A DNA stretch of 64,000 nt, from contig JALIRH010000002.1 of the NCBI GenBank assembly GCA_023055505.1, positions 57,160,733 to 57,224,732 on the forward strand. The letters are read 5' to 3'. A program made the position numbers and the translations under genes. The notes beneath the pieces are model-generated. The model was given only the letters and a program-made list of their open reading frames with translations. It was not told the DNA's origin and ran no database searches. This DNA comes from Callipepla californica brunnescens. Lineage: Eukaryota; Chordata; Aves; Galliformes; Odontophoridae. Shown piece by piece: positions 26,543 to 39,968 of this stretch (position 1 is its first letter; each line of letters starts with the position of its first letter).

Positions 26543-29500
26543 CCCTCATGGGTCACACTTGGGATATCAGATCATTTTGCCTGAAGTTTTAACCAAGCTA
26601 TCTGGCACTAGACCTCCTTTCTGTTGTGCAGTGTATATAAGAATTACATTAGTGTGTCACCTAATACTTTTTTATGCCAGTGAGCAGCAAGGATGTATGG
26701 GAGGGACTACAAGATAATGCTAAAAAAAAAATTAGTCATAGAATATAAACCTGTTCTCTTTGTCTTGCTGTAAAATCAATCATGAGATTTTCATAATAGG
26801 GAAAATTAGCGTATAAGTATTATTTTAATTTTTCTATCTAAGCACAACTGTTACTCATTTATTAAATACGGAAAAATGGGAAAGAGACAAATAGAAATTA
26901 TTTCTGGTTTCCTCATTCAGTTTTTCCACCCACATAATCAGTGAGACTTCCAAGGGAAAAGGAACTTCAAATTATTTTTTGGAGGATATGATAAATCATG
27001 AGCTGGTCTGAATGTACTATCCACTTTTAGGAGCTATCTGGAAATGAAATAGGGTGTTAAGGATATTTTTCATAAAGCTATCACCTGATTTTTAATTTTT
27101 TTTCCACTACTGTTTGGCACAGCTAAATTAATTTGTTTGGAAAGATGTCATCTAATGTATGAGTAAGCTGCTACTTTCTCTTCACAAACCTACATGAACC
27201 TACTGTCCGTGTAGCTCAAACTGTCACTGCAGAATAAATCAAAGGCATTAATATATGTCTCCTGAAGGCGGTGTATATGCCAAATATCTGTGCTCACACA
27301 TTAGATAAAATTTTAACATTGTCAAAATGCAATGAGATTTAAGAGTGTGCCCAGGAACTTTTAAAAAATGATGTTATTTATTAATATGTTTAAAGACTGC
27401 CCAGAACAGAAAAGGTGCCTGAAGTGTCACACAAGCCTATGAGGTTGCTGGTGCTCAAAGGCAGAAGAGGAAAAATGATCCCCAGATTTGATGCTAGGTG
27501 GGGAACCAAGTACTGCAATTATGGATCTGGGACCAGTGCTGGTGAGAGAATAAAGAGGTGGAAAAAATTAGCTGTTGAGTGAGCACTGAGGGATGAACTT
27601 TCCAAGGAAATCAAGTCTGGTTGATACCTTCATAAAGGTGATATCTTTATAATGTGTCACAGGTCTTAGAGGTTTTTTGGGGAAATAACATATCTTCATA
27701 AGCTGTATTCCTCAGTAAAAAGCATTTTTTATTTATTTTCCTAAGGGCTCAAACTGAGTCCCATTTGGGATCCAACAGAACCACAGATCCCAACCTCTAT
27801 CATTTCCATAGACTGCAAACGCTGCCTACCACTATGAGCAGGACAGCACTTCTGGAGAGAAGGCTCAGGTAGCATGGAACAAGAGTAAAAAGAAGTTGTC
27901 AAAATCTGTTTGAACAGCACTAAAGGCTGATAGCAGTAAGTGCCCTGCTCACTGCTGGCTGCAGGGCTCTCATCTCTGCCTTTGTCCAGCACCTATTTCT
28001 TCTGCAAGTTCTCTTTTAGATAATTCTCAAACGATCTGAAAAACAGTGGCCAAAGACAAGGTAAAGAAGACAGCACAAGCACAGTAGCTCTCCACATTGT
28101 TCAGTAAAATGGGAAAAGAGAACGGTATTGTTAGAGCATACACACTGTTTTAAGAAGTGTCCTTAAGGTACATTAATCTCAAGAAATATAATGTGGCAGT
28201 ACCATTTTACCCCCAGGCTACTGTGAGCTAGCACCATTCCTGACCCACCTGTATCATGTGTCCTATTACGGACATAGGAATGTGAATATTTTAAAATCAA
28301 CAGTCCTTAACAAAGTGAGCACAGTCTGCCCCAACTTTTACTGAGTCCCAGTAACAGCACGTGCTTGCTGTGTGCCGTACAGTCCATAGTTTTGAATGAA
28401 GTGTACCCACTGAGTGACAGAAGCCCTAACAATGGACAATAGCTCTAGATGGGAAATTGTACTTTCCTTTGAAATATCTCAGACTTGGTCTAACTTTTTC
28501 AAATTGTGAAAGGAAATAAACTTTAACATTCTAAAATAGCCCCATTGCTTTACTGCCATTAACTCATTCTCGTTGCTTTCTTTTGTGATGAATATGAATC
28601 ATATAGTTTATATAAGAAAGCTGCGCTGTTCAGAAGAGGAAGCAATTTCCAATAATGTATTTCTCACAAGAAAGTTATTAGAGTGATAGTGGTTCTTATG
28701 TTTAAATTGCCAAGTAATTTTCATGGTGTGGTTAAAAAACAAAAAGAAACGGTCCAACTAAAACAACCATCCAACCAATAACAACAACCACCAACAAAAC
28801 ACAATCACAACAAAGGCTGAACTTTTCTGAAGGGTCCTCCCATTAACCTCCCTGTAAAACACATGAAACAAACACTTGACACCAATCTCAGGCTGGGGTG
28901 CATAAGGCTTTGGCTAAGAGTAAGGAGTAATGATAAACCTGAATCCATGTGCTCTTTGCTTCCAGATCTCTTTGTTGTAGAGGATTGAGTATATGGAGTA
29001 TCACTCTCTCCCTTTCTCATACATTGCACCCGAAATGTTCTGCACAGTCTGTAGTGCTTAACACTTTGAAAGCATGGCAGTGACTGTGCTACACGCTATG
29101 AGCTGAACCACAGACACACGCAGAGCCAACTTTCCTCTGTTCCTGGAGTCCCAGGAATTTCTCCCATGTCCCTAAAGAACTGACTTGGACTCTCTGTTCT
29201 TCACCAGGAAAGGATTTGTCAAAAGCACTGTCCCATTTCTTACAAAGACGCAACCAGACAAATCTAACAAAAAAAGCCCCAAAAAACCAAAAAAACAAAA
29301 GGGAGATCTATTTTAGGTAATAATAATATTAAAAATGAATAAAGATGAAACGTTTGAAGTTCTTCTGCTTTTCCTGGTGTTAATCGTAACAGATGGCAGA
29401 AATCAATTTGCCATTAATTTACTTTCATGTCAAACACCCAACATAATTAAGAAAAGTGTCATCTAAACTTTCAAATCAGAATTATGTGTAACACGGACTC

Positions 29501-32253
29501 CTAATTATCATCCTAATACCTGTGAAATGCCGTTTTCAGTTTCAAAGCTTCACAGCCTTTTTAGGCTCAGACATCAAAGCCTCCTGGCAGGAATTATGGG
29601 TAGGAAGGTTAGGACTTAAAGCTAGATTTCTTTAATATTATCCTTCAAGTGGGAGCACTTGTTTCAGTTGTTAATTCCCTTTTCTAGATTTCACACATGC
29701 AGTGAAGCATGACTATCGGTGTTATCCTCAGGACAATATTTGCAGGGTACCTGCACAAATAATAAAAAAGAGTTACTCTCCCTCAGCCAAACAGAAACTG
29801 TCCGAATGAATCACTGGCATGATTTAAAATCAGAATCCAGTATACATCTGTGGGTTTATTCCGGAAGAAAGCTATTTATGTTAGTAATAATTACTGCCAA
29901 ATTAGAACAGAGAAGCAAATCTGACTGAGGAAAATGCAATGTGTGCCATTTGCTTTGCAGTTGTGCCAGTACCTAATCATCCTTCCATAGATATGAGACA
30001 TCAGAAAGGACTCTTGAGCTGTTTTGTTTCATACTGCCTTTGCCACAGCATTTTTCCCATCTGCAAGCTGTTGCATCCAACCATGTTTTCAGCATTTCAA
30101 GATACTGGCAAGCCTTTTTTTTTTTTTTTTGCCTTTTTCTTCTGTTTAATCTTTTACAGGCTGGTTCCTGATAGTCACTAGTCTTTTTTTTTTTTTTAAC
30201 TTGAGTCATCCAACCCCTCCTTGTGTCTGCTCCTGGACTTCAGAGCAGTGATCTCAGGTTGTTACATGTAGCTTACTGATGGTGGAGGGCATAGGATTAG
30301 TCATTTCAACTCGATGCCACCTGATGACCTGTGCAACGGGAGTAGGAGAAGGAACCTTCTTTCCAAGTAATATTTTTCCACATCAATCATACCTCTTTAG
30401 AAATATTAGTGCCTCACAGAACAGGAGAAAACAGTAACAACTTCTGTGAGTGGGAGGAGGATGAACTGTGCAAAAATTCTTTCTCATTATTTTTTTTCCA
30501 AAAGATTAAAAAATCCTTCCATCAGCTGTAAAAAAATAAGGAAGAAAATCAAAAAGTAGGGCAAGGAACAGAAAGGCGATCATTCTTCATTAGCAGAGAG
30601 TACGTGTGCCTTTGTAGCACAGCAAAAAGCAACCGCAGGGCAGAAGCTCTTCTCAACAGGAAGAAATAAGGAGATCCCCTTGCCAAGTTTTAAGAAAATT
30701 ACCCATATAGGGTTGTGACCAGCCCGTCAGTGGGAGGCCAGAGACAGTCTGCTATGACTGTTCAGAAGGAGCTCTGGAAAGTTTCTAGGATGTATCATAA
30801 AGCACTGGATGTCTTGGTTTTACATAGCTGACAGCACTTAGGACTGGCCCTGGGACTCCTGAAACCCCAACACTTTAACAAGTGGAAGGATTTAACTTCT
30901 ACTTTGGAGATTAAATGCAGTTAAATTTTGTCACTAGAAAAGTTACACCCTCAGTGTGCTGTAGTAAAAGCCATGAGGAACGTTACCGTGTATGCCATTA
31001 TATATGTGGGAGAGAGTTTAGTTTATATAGTGGCCACACCAGCAGATGTGGGGTTCAGGAGATAACACACTCAAACATCTTTATTGCCTCCTTCCAGGCC
31101 TATATAAATGACACTCAGCTCAACAGACCAAGTTTACTTGAATAGTAAAAATAGAACAAAACTTGTACTTCTTAGGTGCCACCAAAATGATTCCTATAAA
31201 GACAATGCTTTTTATTAGAGGTGTTAATGTTAAATGTAAAAATATTTGCTAGGCCCCAAATTCCTTTCTGTCAGAGCAGTGTCCAGGCAGTGCAGCTCAG
31301 AATTGCACCTTCACTTGCCCTTGTGTGAGGGGGCACTTACTCAAATAGATCAAACACCTCAGAGCTTAGAAATGGAGAACAGATGCCACCTACCTGGTGC
31401 AGAATGACAGAAATCAATGACTACTTGAAGAGAAATGACATTGAAAGCATGGAACTGCTTTTGAGAGCTTGACCTAACGGTGCAGATTTGTATTAGGTGT
31501 GAAAAGCTTCATAGACAAAATGACACGGGCCCTGCAGTACCACTGTGTGATAAGCACTCAAATATCTGGACCATTAAATGCAAACCAGGCCAAAACACAT
31601 TATAAATTCTTCACCTTCATCAACTGTCAACGAAATGGGGATGCAAACAAATGTGTGATGCTGCACTTTAATGGAAAACATAACTGCAGCTAGCCTCAAA
31701 GGAACTCTGCTACTTACCTCTCACGTACTAGATGCAGGAGTAGCACATCTCATGATAAAAGATGCCAGATATGAAACTCTGGATCTTATTATGTGAAGAA
31801 ATCATTACAGAAAATAACAGCATTTCTGACAGATAAGGAGCTTCCTCATTTATGAATGCTGTCTCTTGGCCTGCTTATTATATTGGTTTTCTGGGCTTAG
31901 GGGATTGATTAAAAAAAAAACTCAGGCAAAACTTTCTACAGCAATTTAAATAATAAAAAATGTACCATCCTACTTTACAACACCAGGCATCAACTCTCGC
32001 AGGGCAGAAGTTTTTGCTCAGAAATTTGGAGCAAAGACTGCAATCTTAAGCTGCATTATGCAGTTGTACTTCAGGTCACTTAGTGTCTCGTGGGTTACTG
32101 TGCATGACCCTGGCTCCACAGGAGGACAGCAATGTTGTAATGGGGAAAGCAGAAGCCAGAGGGTATCTGGAAAAGTTGGATCTCATTAACCCGCCACCAT
32201 GGGATGCTGGGGTGTTAAACAACACAGACAATTCCATGGAGGGTTCACTGCTT
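26543..32253. other. AT-rich intergenic DNA, no gene seen
   Basis: Only T-runs (about 30,116-30,131 and 30,184-30,198) and A/C-rich low-complexity sequence (about 28,735-28,815 and 29,268-29,300) stand out. A frame at 30,915-31,145 contains a weak Cys/His pattern, which I rejected as a zinc finger. Confidence 0.55.
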
Positions 32254-32275
32254 TCATAGAATCACAGGGTGTTTT
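32254..32275 (-). mobile_element. Possible tiny CR1 3'-terminal remnant
   Basis: 'tttcatagaatcacagggtg' resembles the reverse complement of the CR1 terminal repeat, but the usual 'ggttggaagggacc' does not follow. Too short to be sure. Confidence 0.3.
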
Positions 32276-33462
32276 GTATTGGAGACAGAGTTTTGTTGAA
32301 GGATTTTAAGGAGAGGTTTGGAGTCAAAATTTGAGGAAAGCGAATCGTGTGAAAGAATAGATGATCAGAGAAGACATGCCACATGTAATAGAGAGCAGAG
32401 AGATCAAGACATGAGGATTTCTGTGGGGCAGCATGACAAAGGATTTGCCCTGAAGAACTCAGGTCTCTAATGACTGAGTAGAAGCAACGGCTCATGTCCA
32501 ACAACTCAGCGCCTTTGCAAGGGGGGGTCACCCCTGGTTTATGATGCTCTACTTGGATTCGGAGCCTGGCTTCATGTTTCAAAGATGTGAAAACTTCAAC
32601 ATGCCTGTCCTATAACTCAAAGAACAGTTTATCAGAGGCCTTCTTGTCAAAAGAAACATAAATTAACTGAGTGGGGCACAAAATGTAAATCCTGAAACAG
32701 ATTAACTCAGGCTCTAAGATTCGATTCAAGAGGACTTTTTAGTTGAAATTCAATTCTCCTTTCATGACTAAAGAATTCCGTATTACTCAGTTGTGAAGGT
32801 TAATGTATTTTGTAGCTGTGCATAAGATTTGTTTTGCTAGTGGATGTTATTTAGAATTCAATTGTACTCAGAATGAAGCAGATTGTCAGTAACTCAAAAT
32901 GCATATGTAATTCTCTTAGACACCAAAGTAATTTCTAAAGTTTTGAAATGCCAAAATATGAATCAAGCTAAAGGCAGAAAGATATCCATGCAGTGAAAAC
33001 TAAAATATTCACTGATAAAGAGCTTGTAAGAATCAAAGGAAAGGATAGAGTAACTAGAAAGGAAGGAAAGAAATGAAACTACAACATGGACAAAATATGG
33101 ACAAAGCCACAAGTGCCAACCCTACCCTGGGCATTCAAACAAATAGGCTGCTCAGGCAAATCACTTCAATAATGTTTTCTCTTAGAAGAAAGCAGTGATG
33201 TGAAATAATGTAAAAGTCCTGTTAGCCATCCTTTATTTACTAAAATTTCTTCCATCATATTGTCAAACTGCATCAAATGATCCCTGCATCAAAAGAATAG
33301 CATTCTGGGCAACAGGAAAGAACAATATGTGAAATAATACCGATGAAGAAAGCAGGAAAAAACACAGGTATTTTACCCAGAAGATGAGCTATTTCTAGTG
33401 CTTGGAAAGATCCGGATGCAATTATTTGTCAGAAAATGGGTAAGGCATATCCCATTTTATGT
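32276..33462. other. AT-rich intergenic DNA, no gene seen
   Basis: A 106-codon minus-strand open frame (32,262-32,582) has no recognisable motif and begins within low-information sequence. No other feature was supported. Confidence 0.55.
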
Positions 33463-33655
33463 CAAGAAAAAAAAAAAGGAAAAGGAATGAAGGAAGGGAG
33501 GTAAGGAAGGGAGGAAAGGGAGGAAGGAAGGAAGGAGAGGGAGGAAAGAGAGGAAGGGAAGAAGGGAAGGGAGGGAAGGAAGGAGAGAGGAAGGAAAGGA
33601 GGGAGAAAGCCCCTCAAAAAAAAAACAAAAAAAAAACCAGAAAGGAAAAGCTCAG
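33463..33655. repeat. Polypurine (GGAA/GGGA)n tract with A-rich tail
   Basis: From 33,503 to 33,609 the + strand is uninterrupted purine (about 107 nt), made of GGAA, GGGA and GAGA units, preceded by an A-run and followed by two A-runs split by C. The Lys/Arg/Glu-rich frame on the + strand and the Leu/Pro/Ser-rich frame on the other are artefacts of this composition. Confidence 0.95.
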
Positions 33656-35337
33656 CCAACGAGGCATCCAATCCATTGTTCCTATACTGTGAACACCCAC
33701 CTAAAATATGTGCCATGTTGTCATTTGTTTTTAAAACTGCAGCATTGGAACAGGCAGATCATACTTCTAAAATTCATTAGGTATTTTTATAATATAATCT
33801 GGCTACTGGAAAATATGAAAACTGAATGATGTAATAGTTTATCAGGAACACTGAACACTTATTAAAGACAAAAATAAAATGACATTTTCTTTCTCACAGC
33901 CCAGAAGCAAACCCGCAGAAGATCTAAATGATCAATGATTTGCTCCAATGGCAATATAACATTTTATTTATTTATTTTTATTAATTTATTTATTAATTTT
34001 GCATGTCTTGAGAAAGGTTAGGTTTACTTTAGGGATTCCCTGAGTCATTAATTGATTGAATAAGGGAAAATAAAATTATCCCATATGTGATGGAAAGATC
34101 AAGAAGAAAGACATATTATCTTCAGAGATATCAGAAGAGAAAAACATAGCATGATATTTATAACATTTCCTTAGTAACTGTTCTGATTTCTAGAACATGA
34201 ACATCTTTCATATCATGCTAAAAACTCTGTGTTCACTTCCCGTTCAAAGTTACGTATTTAAAAATGTATCAGTAAACACTGTTTAGGAATAAAGTTTGGT
34301 ATAGGAACCGACAAAAATGTGGAACAAAAATTGCAATGAGTTTTTCCTATGCGGGTGCTGATCCCCAATCTCTTGCCTTAACTTTTTTCACACTGAGCCC
34401 TTTCATCAGGAAAATCTGAAGCAGGTTCTGATATCCACTCTGTTGTAATAAATCTGCACAAATCTACCAAAGTATGTGAGAATTCTTACTATGTCATTCA
34501 TGCACAGTGAGAATCCATGTTTTTACAGTTTACCAACTAGTATTCTAGTTGTTTTTATACCATATAATAAAGTAAACATGTTAGTTGTTTTTGGTTTTGT
34601 TTTAATTAGTCATTCTTTGTACTAAAAACTCTATGAAGATGAGTAATCTGTGATGCAGTTGAATGCAGGTTGTGATTAGGGTTAGGGAGAGCTCTGCTGG
34701 AGAGCTGGAGTTTAAAAAAAATTAAATAGAAATCCTCATTAAGAATAAGGTTCTGTCGTACGTCTTGTGGAAACAGCTGAGCTTAAATGTCTTGGCTTCC
34801 CAGGGTTCTGAATGCTTCCAGTACAAGTCAAGTTATGACTAAAAGAGGGCAAAACCTTAGGCAAAAAGCCTTTGGAAACAAAAGAATATAAAGCCATTCT
34901 CACAGAGTACTACACAAGAAGCAGAAAAGGGGGTAGATAGAAGTTATCTTAGCAGCTCATCTTTGTTTCTTGATTTGTATATATTTTGTGGATCCTTGAT
35001 GGAAATCAGAAAGGGATGTCTGGTGATAATGCACAGCTCCTCGGTTCTGTTAACTCTTCACCCCCACCTCCCCATATAAACACAACTAATTTACACCATT
35101 TAGGAAATATGGGATCATTTGAGAAAAGCAAATGTGATGAAAACACCTTGAAGTGGGTCCCAGGCTCTTTCAGCCCACAGCTGGTAGGCTGGCTCCATGC
35201 TAGGCTACAAGCAATTTTAAAGTCTCTGTGCACCAGCTCTCTGGCATGGAGCCTGAGTGAGGCATGTATATATGTGAAGAGCTGAGAAAGGAGGGTTGAA
35301 GAATCTGTTGTCTGGGATGTGGAAAACACAGTGTGTG
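33656..35337. other. AT-rich intergenic DNA with (TTTA)n
   Basis: An ATTT/TTAA-rich run lies at 33,961-34,000. No gene or CR1 copy was recognised. Overlapping open frames at 34,986-35,356 on opposite strands lack family features. Confidence 0.55.
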
Positions 35338-35506
35338 TGTAATGGAGTGCTGGCAAAGGTTGTCCTCAGTCTGTGAAGTCTCCTCCTTGAAGATCTCCAG
35401 AAGCTGCCTTGCCATGGGCCTGGGCACCCTGCTCTGCATGGCCCTGCTGGAGCTGGGCTGGGACATGATGGGCACTGCCAGCCTCAGCCAGGCACTGATT
35501 CTGTGA
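35338..35506 (+). mobile_element. CR1 LINE, 3' end fragment
   Basis: The segments 'tctcctccttgaagatctcc', 'gggcctgggcaccctgctct', 'tggccctgctggagctgggc' and a final 'ctgattctgtga' follow the CR1 3' end. It appears related to the 17.3-kb copy. Confidence 0.8.
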
Positions 35507-35760
35507 GAAGAAACTGTTCTGCAACAGTGCCAGAAAGAGAGACCCAGAAGGATGGTACAGGGCTCTGCCTGGATGTTACTGACAGTTGAATTTGAACAGG
35601 GACATGAAGAGCAGTAAGAAATTGACTCCTACAGGTCTATCAGCAGCAAAAGGAAAAGAAATGTAGGCCTGCAACTCACTGGGGCAAGGACTTGACACTG
35701 GCATATCCTCCTTCTCCAAAGCCAATGTGGTCAAAAAACTGAGGTAGTATTGCTCTTCTG
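35507..35760 (+). mobile_element. Possible CR1 internal fragment
   Basis: The segment 'tctatcagcagcaaaaggaa' followed by 'gtaggcctgcaactcactgg' is reminiscent of a more 5' part of CR1. If correct, it is a separate insertion or a rearranged neighbour of the preceding 3' end, since the order is reversed relative to CR1. The match is from memory and weak. Confidence 0.3.
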
Positions 35761-38700
35761 GACCAGGGAGTTGGCTTGGCTCCTGTGTGAAGATGAGTCC
35801 AAAGCTGGTGCAAATAGGAGACAGGAACAGATGATGTGGATGCAGGTTTCCTCATTTGCAGAAGACAGTCTGAAGCAAAACAAAAGTTTTGCTGTTGTAC
35901 TTTACTTGGGGATGGAAGAAATGTGAGAAATGGGGCAGAAACTGTGAAGAATATTACTACCTCATTTTCCAGAATTCCACTGTGAAATGACACCATTTTG
36001 TGGACTTAAAATAAGGCAAAGATTCACTGTAGGGTTGCCTAATTCTGGTTATGTTGACAGCTGATGCAGCATGACAGGCAGCGATCTGCTCCTTATGAAC
36101 TATTACTGCTGCCTGGGCAAAAGTTAATCTCATATTGCTTCTCACTAGTGAATTTCAGTGTGCATTGCAGGCTTTTGTTGGCATACACTTCCTTTGCTTA
36201 ATTCTTCAATAAAAAGCTACACGCAGAACATCCCGTAAGGATTACCAGCACAGACATTGCATTTCCCCTCATTTTCTAGTCACTCCTACTTCAGTATTCT
36301 ATTTCTTTATACACTTCACTGGAAATGTAAAGAAAAATGAAACAAAATAACTTGCATCGAAACAGATGAGCTCATGAGAGTTTAAACTCCCATGTCTGGA
36401 AATGCCAGCTTGATTTATTTTGTACACAACTGTCCAAATTATTTACCAGATACTTCTGTCATGGTTTCTATAATACATTCCTTCGTAGTTTCCCCATTTC
36501 ATGGTGTTTTCCTGATGCAAACTCTTTGTCATCTTTTTTCTCTCTTTCATCCAGTGATTCAAATTAACTATGTCACTTGCAGATTAAGCTGAACAAGGCA
36601 GGCACGAATCCTCAGAAGCACTTAGTCAAATGAATAGAAATTAGGTTCCTAAGCCATTTTGGTGATGTAGACCTTGGGCTTAACATTTCTCTTCACCTCC
36701 TCAGCAGCTGCTTAGACAAATCAGCCAGATATCATCTCATGCGATGGTAACTGAGATGCCTGAGATGTTCTTTTAGCTGTGTAAATTTACATGTGAAAAA
36801 TATCTGTGCAATCTCATCATTTTGCACAAAGGAGAATATTGACATGAGATGTATTGATGTCTTATATTAAAATATGTGATCAGTGTTCAAAGAGCATGTT
36901 TTTCAGAACTTTCAAGCATATGAGAGAGGCTGAATTCCAGCTTTGAGTACAAAGCAGAACTTATCACCTTAAATCTGAACACATACCAAAAACAAAGTTC
37001 TATACACTGGAGTTTCCTATATCTGAAATACTTTGACTTACCATTGGGATTTTTTCCCTCATGTTCAGTCAATATGGTTCTTTTCTAAATTTATTTTTCA
37101 TCAACTACTACTATTCAGTCTTGTACATTTTTTTTAATAATATTTTCCTTTTAAACAATGTTTCCTGCATGCTAATGTGCTATGAAGTCTGCTGCTGAGT
37201 TGCTTATTTAAGCTGAGCCATATTAAATGGAAAGCACATTCCTACTCCCCCTTCAAAATATAATTCTTGAACCTAGGAATCACTTCTGTACTCAGTTTCT
37301 CAACTTCTTGCTGGCACTGAGTTGCCTAGCACTGAACGTATTTTCAGTTAATTGGTATAAAAAAGAAATTAATAAGTTGCTGTTCACACAGCGTCCCCCA
37401 GCAAATCCCTTAGCCTCTGTGTGCCAACAGATAGCATTACAGATGTTTCCAAGTCCAAATCACTTAGGTTGCACAAAGGCTGTGTCAGGAACTGCTACGG
37501 CTGGTCACTTGGACAGCAGTGTTGAGGGTACTGCCAGCTGGCTACTAGGAAGGGAGAATGTAGCCCAGGTAGGCGCTGCATGATGACAGGGAGGAAATAA
37601 TGCCAGACTCCTGCAATGCAAAACCCTTACTTTAATGGCAGTGGTCACTTTGTGACCTCTGCATCACATAGACTCAGTCAACTCATACAACCTCCCTTGA
37701 GGTAAAGCTGCTCATGAAATTCTCCAAATAAACTGTTGCCTACAGTTGGAAAAAGAAATACAATTCTAAAAAGAAAAGACTGTACAATCAATATCCTGTG
37801 AGGTATTCCTCTTTCCCCTGCAGCTTGGGGATTCATTAGATGTTTGTCTTTGTGCACATAGCACTGGCAATTGGGATTTTCTAATACAAATCTATTGTGC
37901 TGTTTGTACTTCCTCCTAACTAAAACCAGTGAAATCTTCAGACTTGCTGACTAGAAGTGTACTACAGTCCATACCTGTGTTTACTAAGTTACTGTAAGAC
38001 AGTGATAAGCAGCAAGGAAATGTGAAATCATCATGAAGATACAAAAGGCTTCCAGCATTTAATATCAATAAACAGGTGCCTGACTTACAGCATGAACAAA
38101 TAATGGGCGACTGTTTGGCCAACAAAGGCTTTACATCAGGCAAAATAATCTTCTGTAGATTATTATATATCACACAACTGGTTGTTCGTAATCAAACCCA
38201 TTATGAATATGTGTATAGTGGATGTGGTTATGTGTGTGTGTACAAATAAACCATTTCACTGATATTAACTCAGTGTGTGTTGTTGTTGCCCTCTTTTTTT
38301 AAATGAGGAAGAAGTGTGTTGGGAAATGCTACATATATGTAATAAGTATTTGCAAGACATCCTTCAATAATATGGAACAATTTCCTATGTAAGCTAACAT
38401 AGACTTTGAATGTAGAATGGGATTTTTACTATTCCAAATTGCACTTCTGAGTATTCTGGGTTATTCCTTTTTTCTTTATTTATTTTTGTACACATACTCT
38501 GGAATGTATGCCTATTATCACAACTTCTTTTAGAGCTTCTGCTTCAAAAACATAATGCATAATCAGTTTGATTATGTGACATGCTGTTCCATCCCTTTTT
38601 CTGTGTTTTCCTTCTTTTTTTTTTTTTTGCCAAGCAATTTTCTATGTGGTGTTTGCGTTAAAATAATGCAGAGATATTTTCTGTGGCATTTCTTTCAGCA

Positions 38701-39968
38701 AGCAATTACACTCATTGTTTGAGGAGCCAATTTTGATGATATTTCTAAATGATTAGCTTCCTTTTCCTTCAGAAAATCAGAAATATATTTAAGCAGTGGG
38801 AATGTAAGGCATTCATAGAATATTTAAAACACATTCTTCAAGAAAGCAGGAAATAGCTATCATTAACATTTGTTCATTCAATATCTTACACAAGTATCAT
38901 TCAACTTTCAGTGTTCAACAAGATGAATTAAAGGATAAATTGTGTCTAAAAACTTATTCTAAAGATTTAAGATGAACTCTATTCAACTGATAACATCCAC
39001 TTTTTTTTTATCTTGAGACATGAATTTGAAAAGGATGTCACAGGCTTAAATTGTACTCAAGATACAGTGGTAAACTTAACTTTTGTTGAATGTAGGACCA
39101 ACAGTTCCAGAATCAGTCAACAGCAGCTAAATGTGAATCTTAGGAAAGCTCTTAGTGAAGAGCTTGGTGAAGAGCTGCTTCATTCACCAAGCACTATTCG
39201 CCCAGGTTGCTATTGGAGGGAAGCAAACTCCACAGTAAAAATAGCAGGCAGTAATCTGAGTATGAGGTAACTTTGTTAATAATTACTTTGCAAGGTATGT
39301 GTACAATGAAGGCAAACAAAGACAGGTTAAGTTCAACAACTACAAGAACAACCAAGCTACTGGCTGAAAAGTACTTGGCTTTGCTAGTTTAATAACATTT
39401 AAATCTGTGGAATAGTACTGTATGTAATAGAAACTTTAAACCTAATATATGGTTGCTGCTTTACACAGTATCTTGCAGAATGACCTGTCCACTATTACAT
39501 GAGCCTTTTCAACAACTTCAGTTTAATCCAGTGAAGAACCAGACTTCTTCTCAGCGTGCATTCAGTTAACAGCTGTGCCAGAAGATTTACACTGAAGAGG
39601 GGAGAAGAGAGGGAGGAAGAAAAAATATTTTTATACATGTTTCTGAAACGCGAGGAAGTTATTTTCTGGGAAGGAAAACAGCAAGGGCAGAGTTGGATTT
39701 GGTAGGGAAACTAGTTATGAACGAAGAGCTGCATAGACGGAAGGCTCAGCAATTTGTGAGAATGAGAACTTGGTCAGATGTATTAATTATTAAAAGTATG
39801 GAAGATGGGCATGTTTAGGCTGATCTGCCCTGAGACGGCCCCAGCCTGCACTGATGTTTAGCCACATCTCTGCAGTCCTGTTATAATACTACCCACAGAA
39901 TTTGGAAGACTTTAATTATTTCAGGATATTTCAGGCAAACTTTGAGGACAGGAAACACAGGACATGCA
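35761..39968. other. AT-rich intergenic DNA, no gene seen
   Basis: A short (TG)n run lies near 38,231-38,240 and a T-run near 38,616-38,628. Paired hairpins occur at 39,148-39,192 (listed separately). No exon of the expected divergent neighbour SLC39A6 was recognised. Confidence 0.5.
39148..39192. repeat. Two adjacent perfect inverted repeats
   Basis: GCTCTT (39,148-39,153) pairs with AAGAGC (39,158-39,163) across a 4-nt loop. Sharing two bases with it, GCTTGGTGAA (39,162-39,171) pairs perfectly with TTCACCAAGC (39,183-39,192) across an 11-nt loop. They lie inside an 85-codon open frame (39,013-39,270) without known family. Function unknown. Confidence 0.6.

Noticed and set aside
30915..31145. 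Open frame with a Cys/His pattern resembling a C2H2 zinc finger
   Set aside because: Spacing of Cys and His does not fit C-x2-4-C-x12-H-x3-5-H, there is only one such unit, and no linker motif is present.
33459..33716. Lys/Arg/Glu-rich and Leu/Pro/Ser-rich frames on opposite strands
   Set aside because: Both are translations of the polypurine microsatellite.
34676..34688. Telomere-like 'ttagggttaggg'
   Set aside because: Only two units; too short to count as an interstitial telomeric repeat.
35740..35761. 'tgaggtagtat' matches the first ten bases of let-7
   Set aside because: The match ends after position 10 and no complementary arm lies within 100 bp, so no let-7-type hairpin can form.
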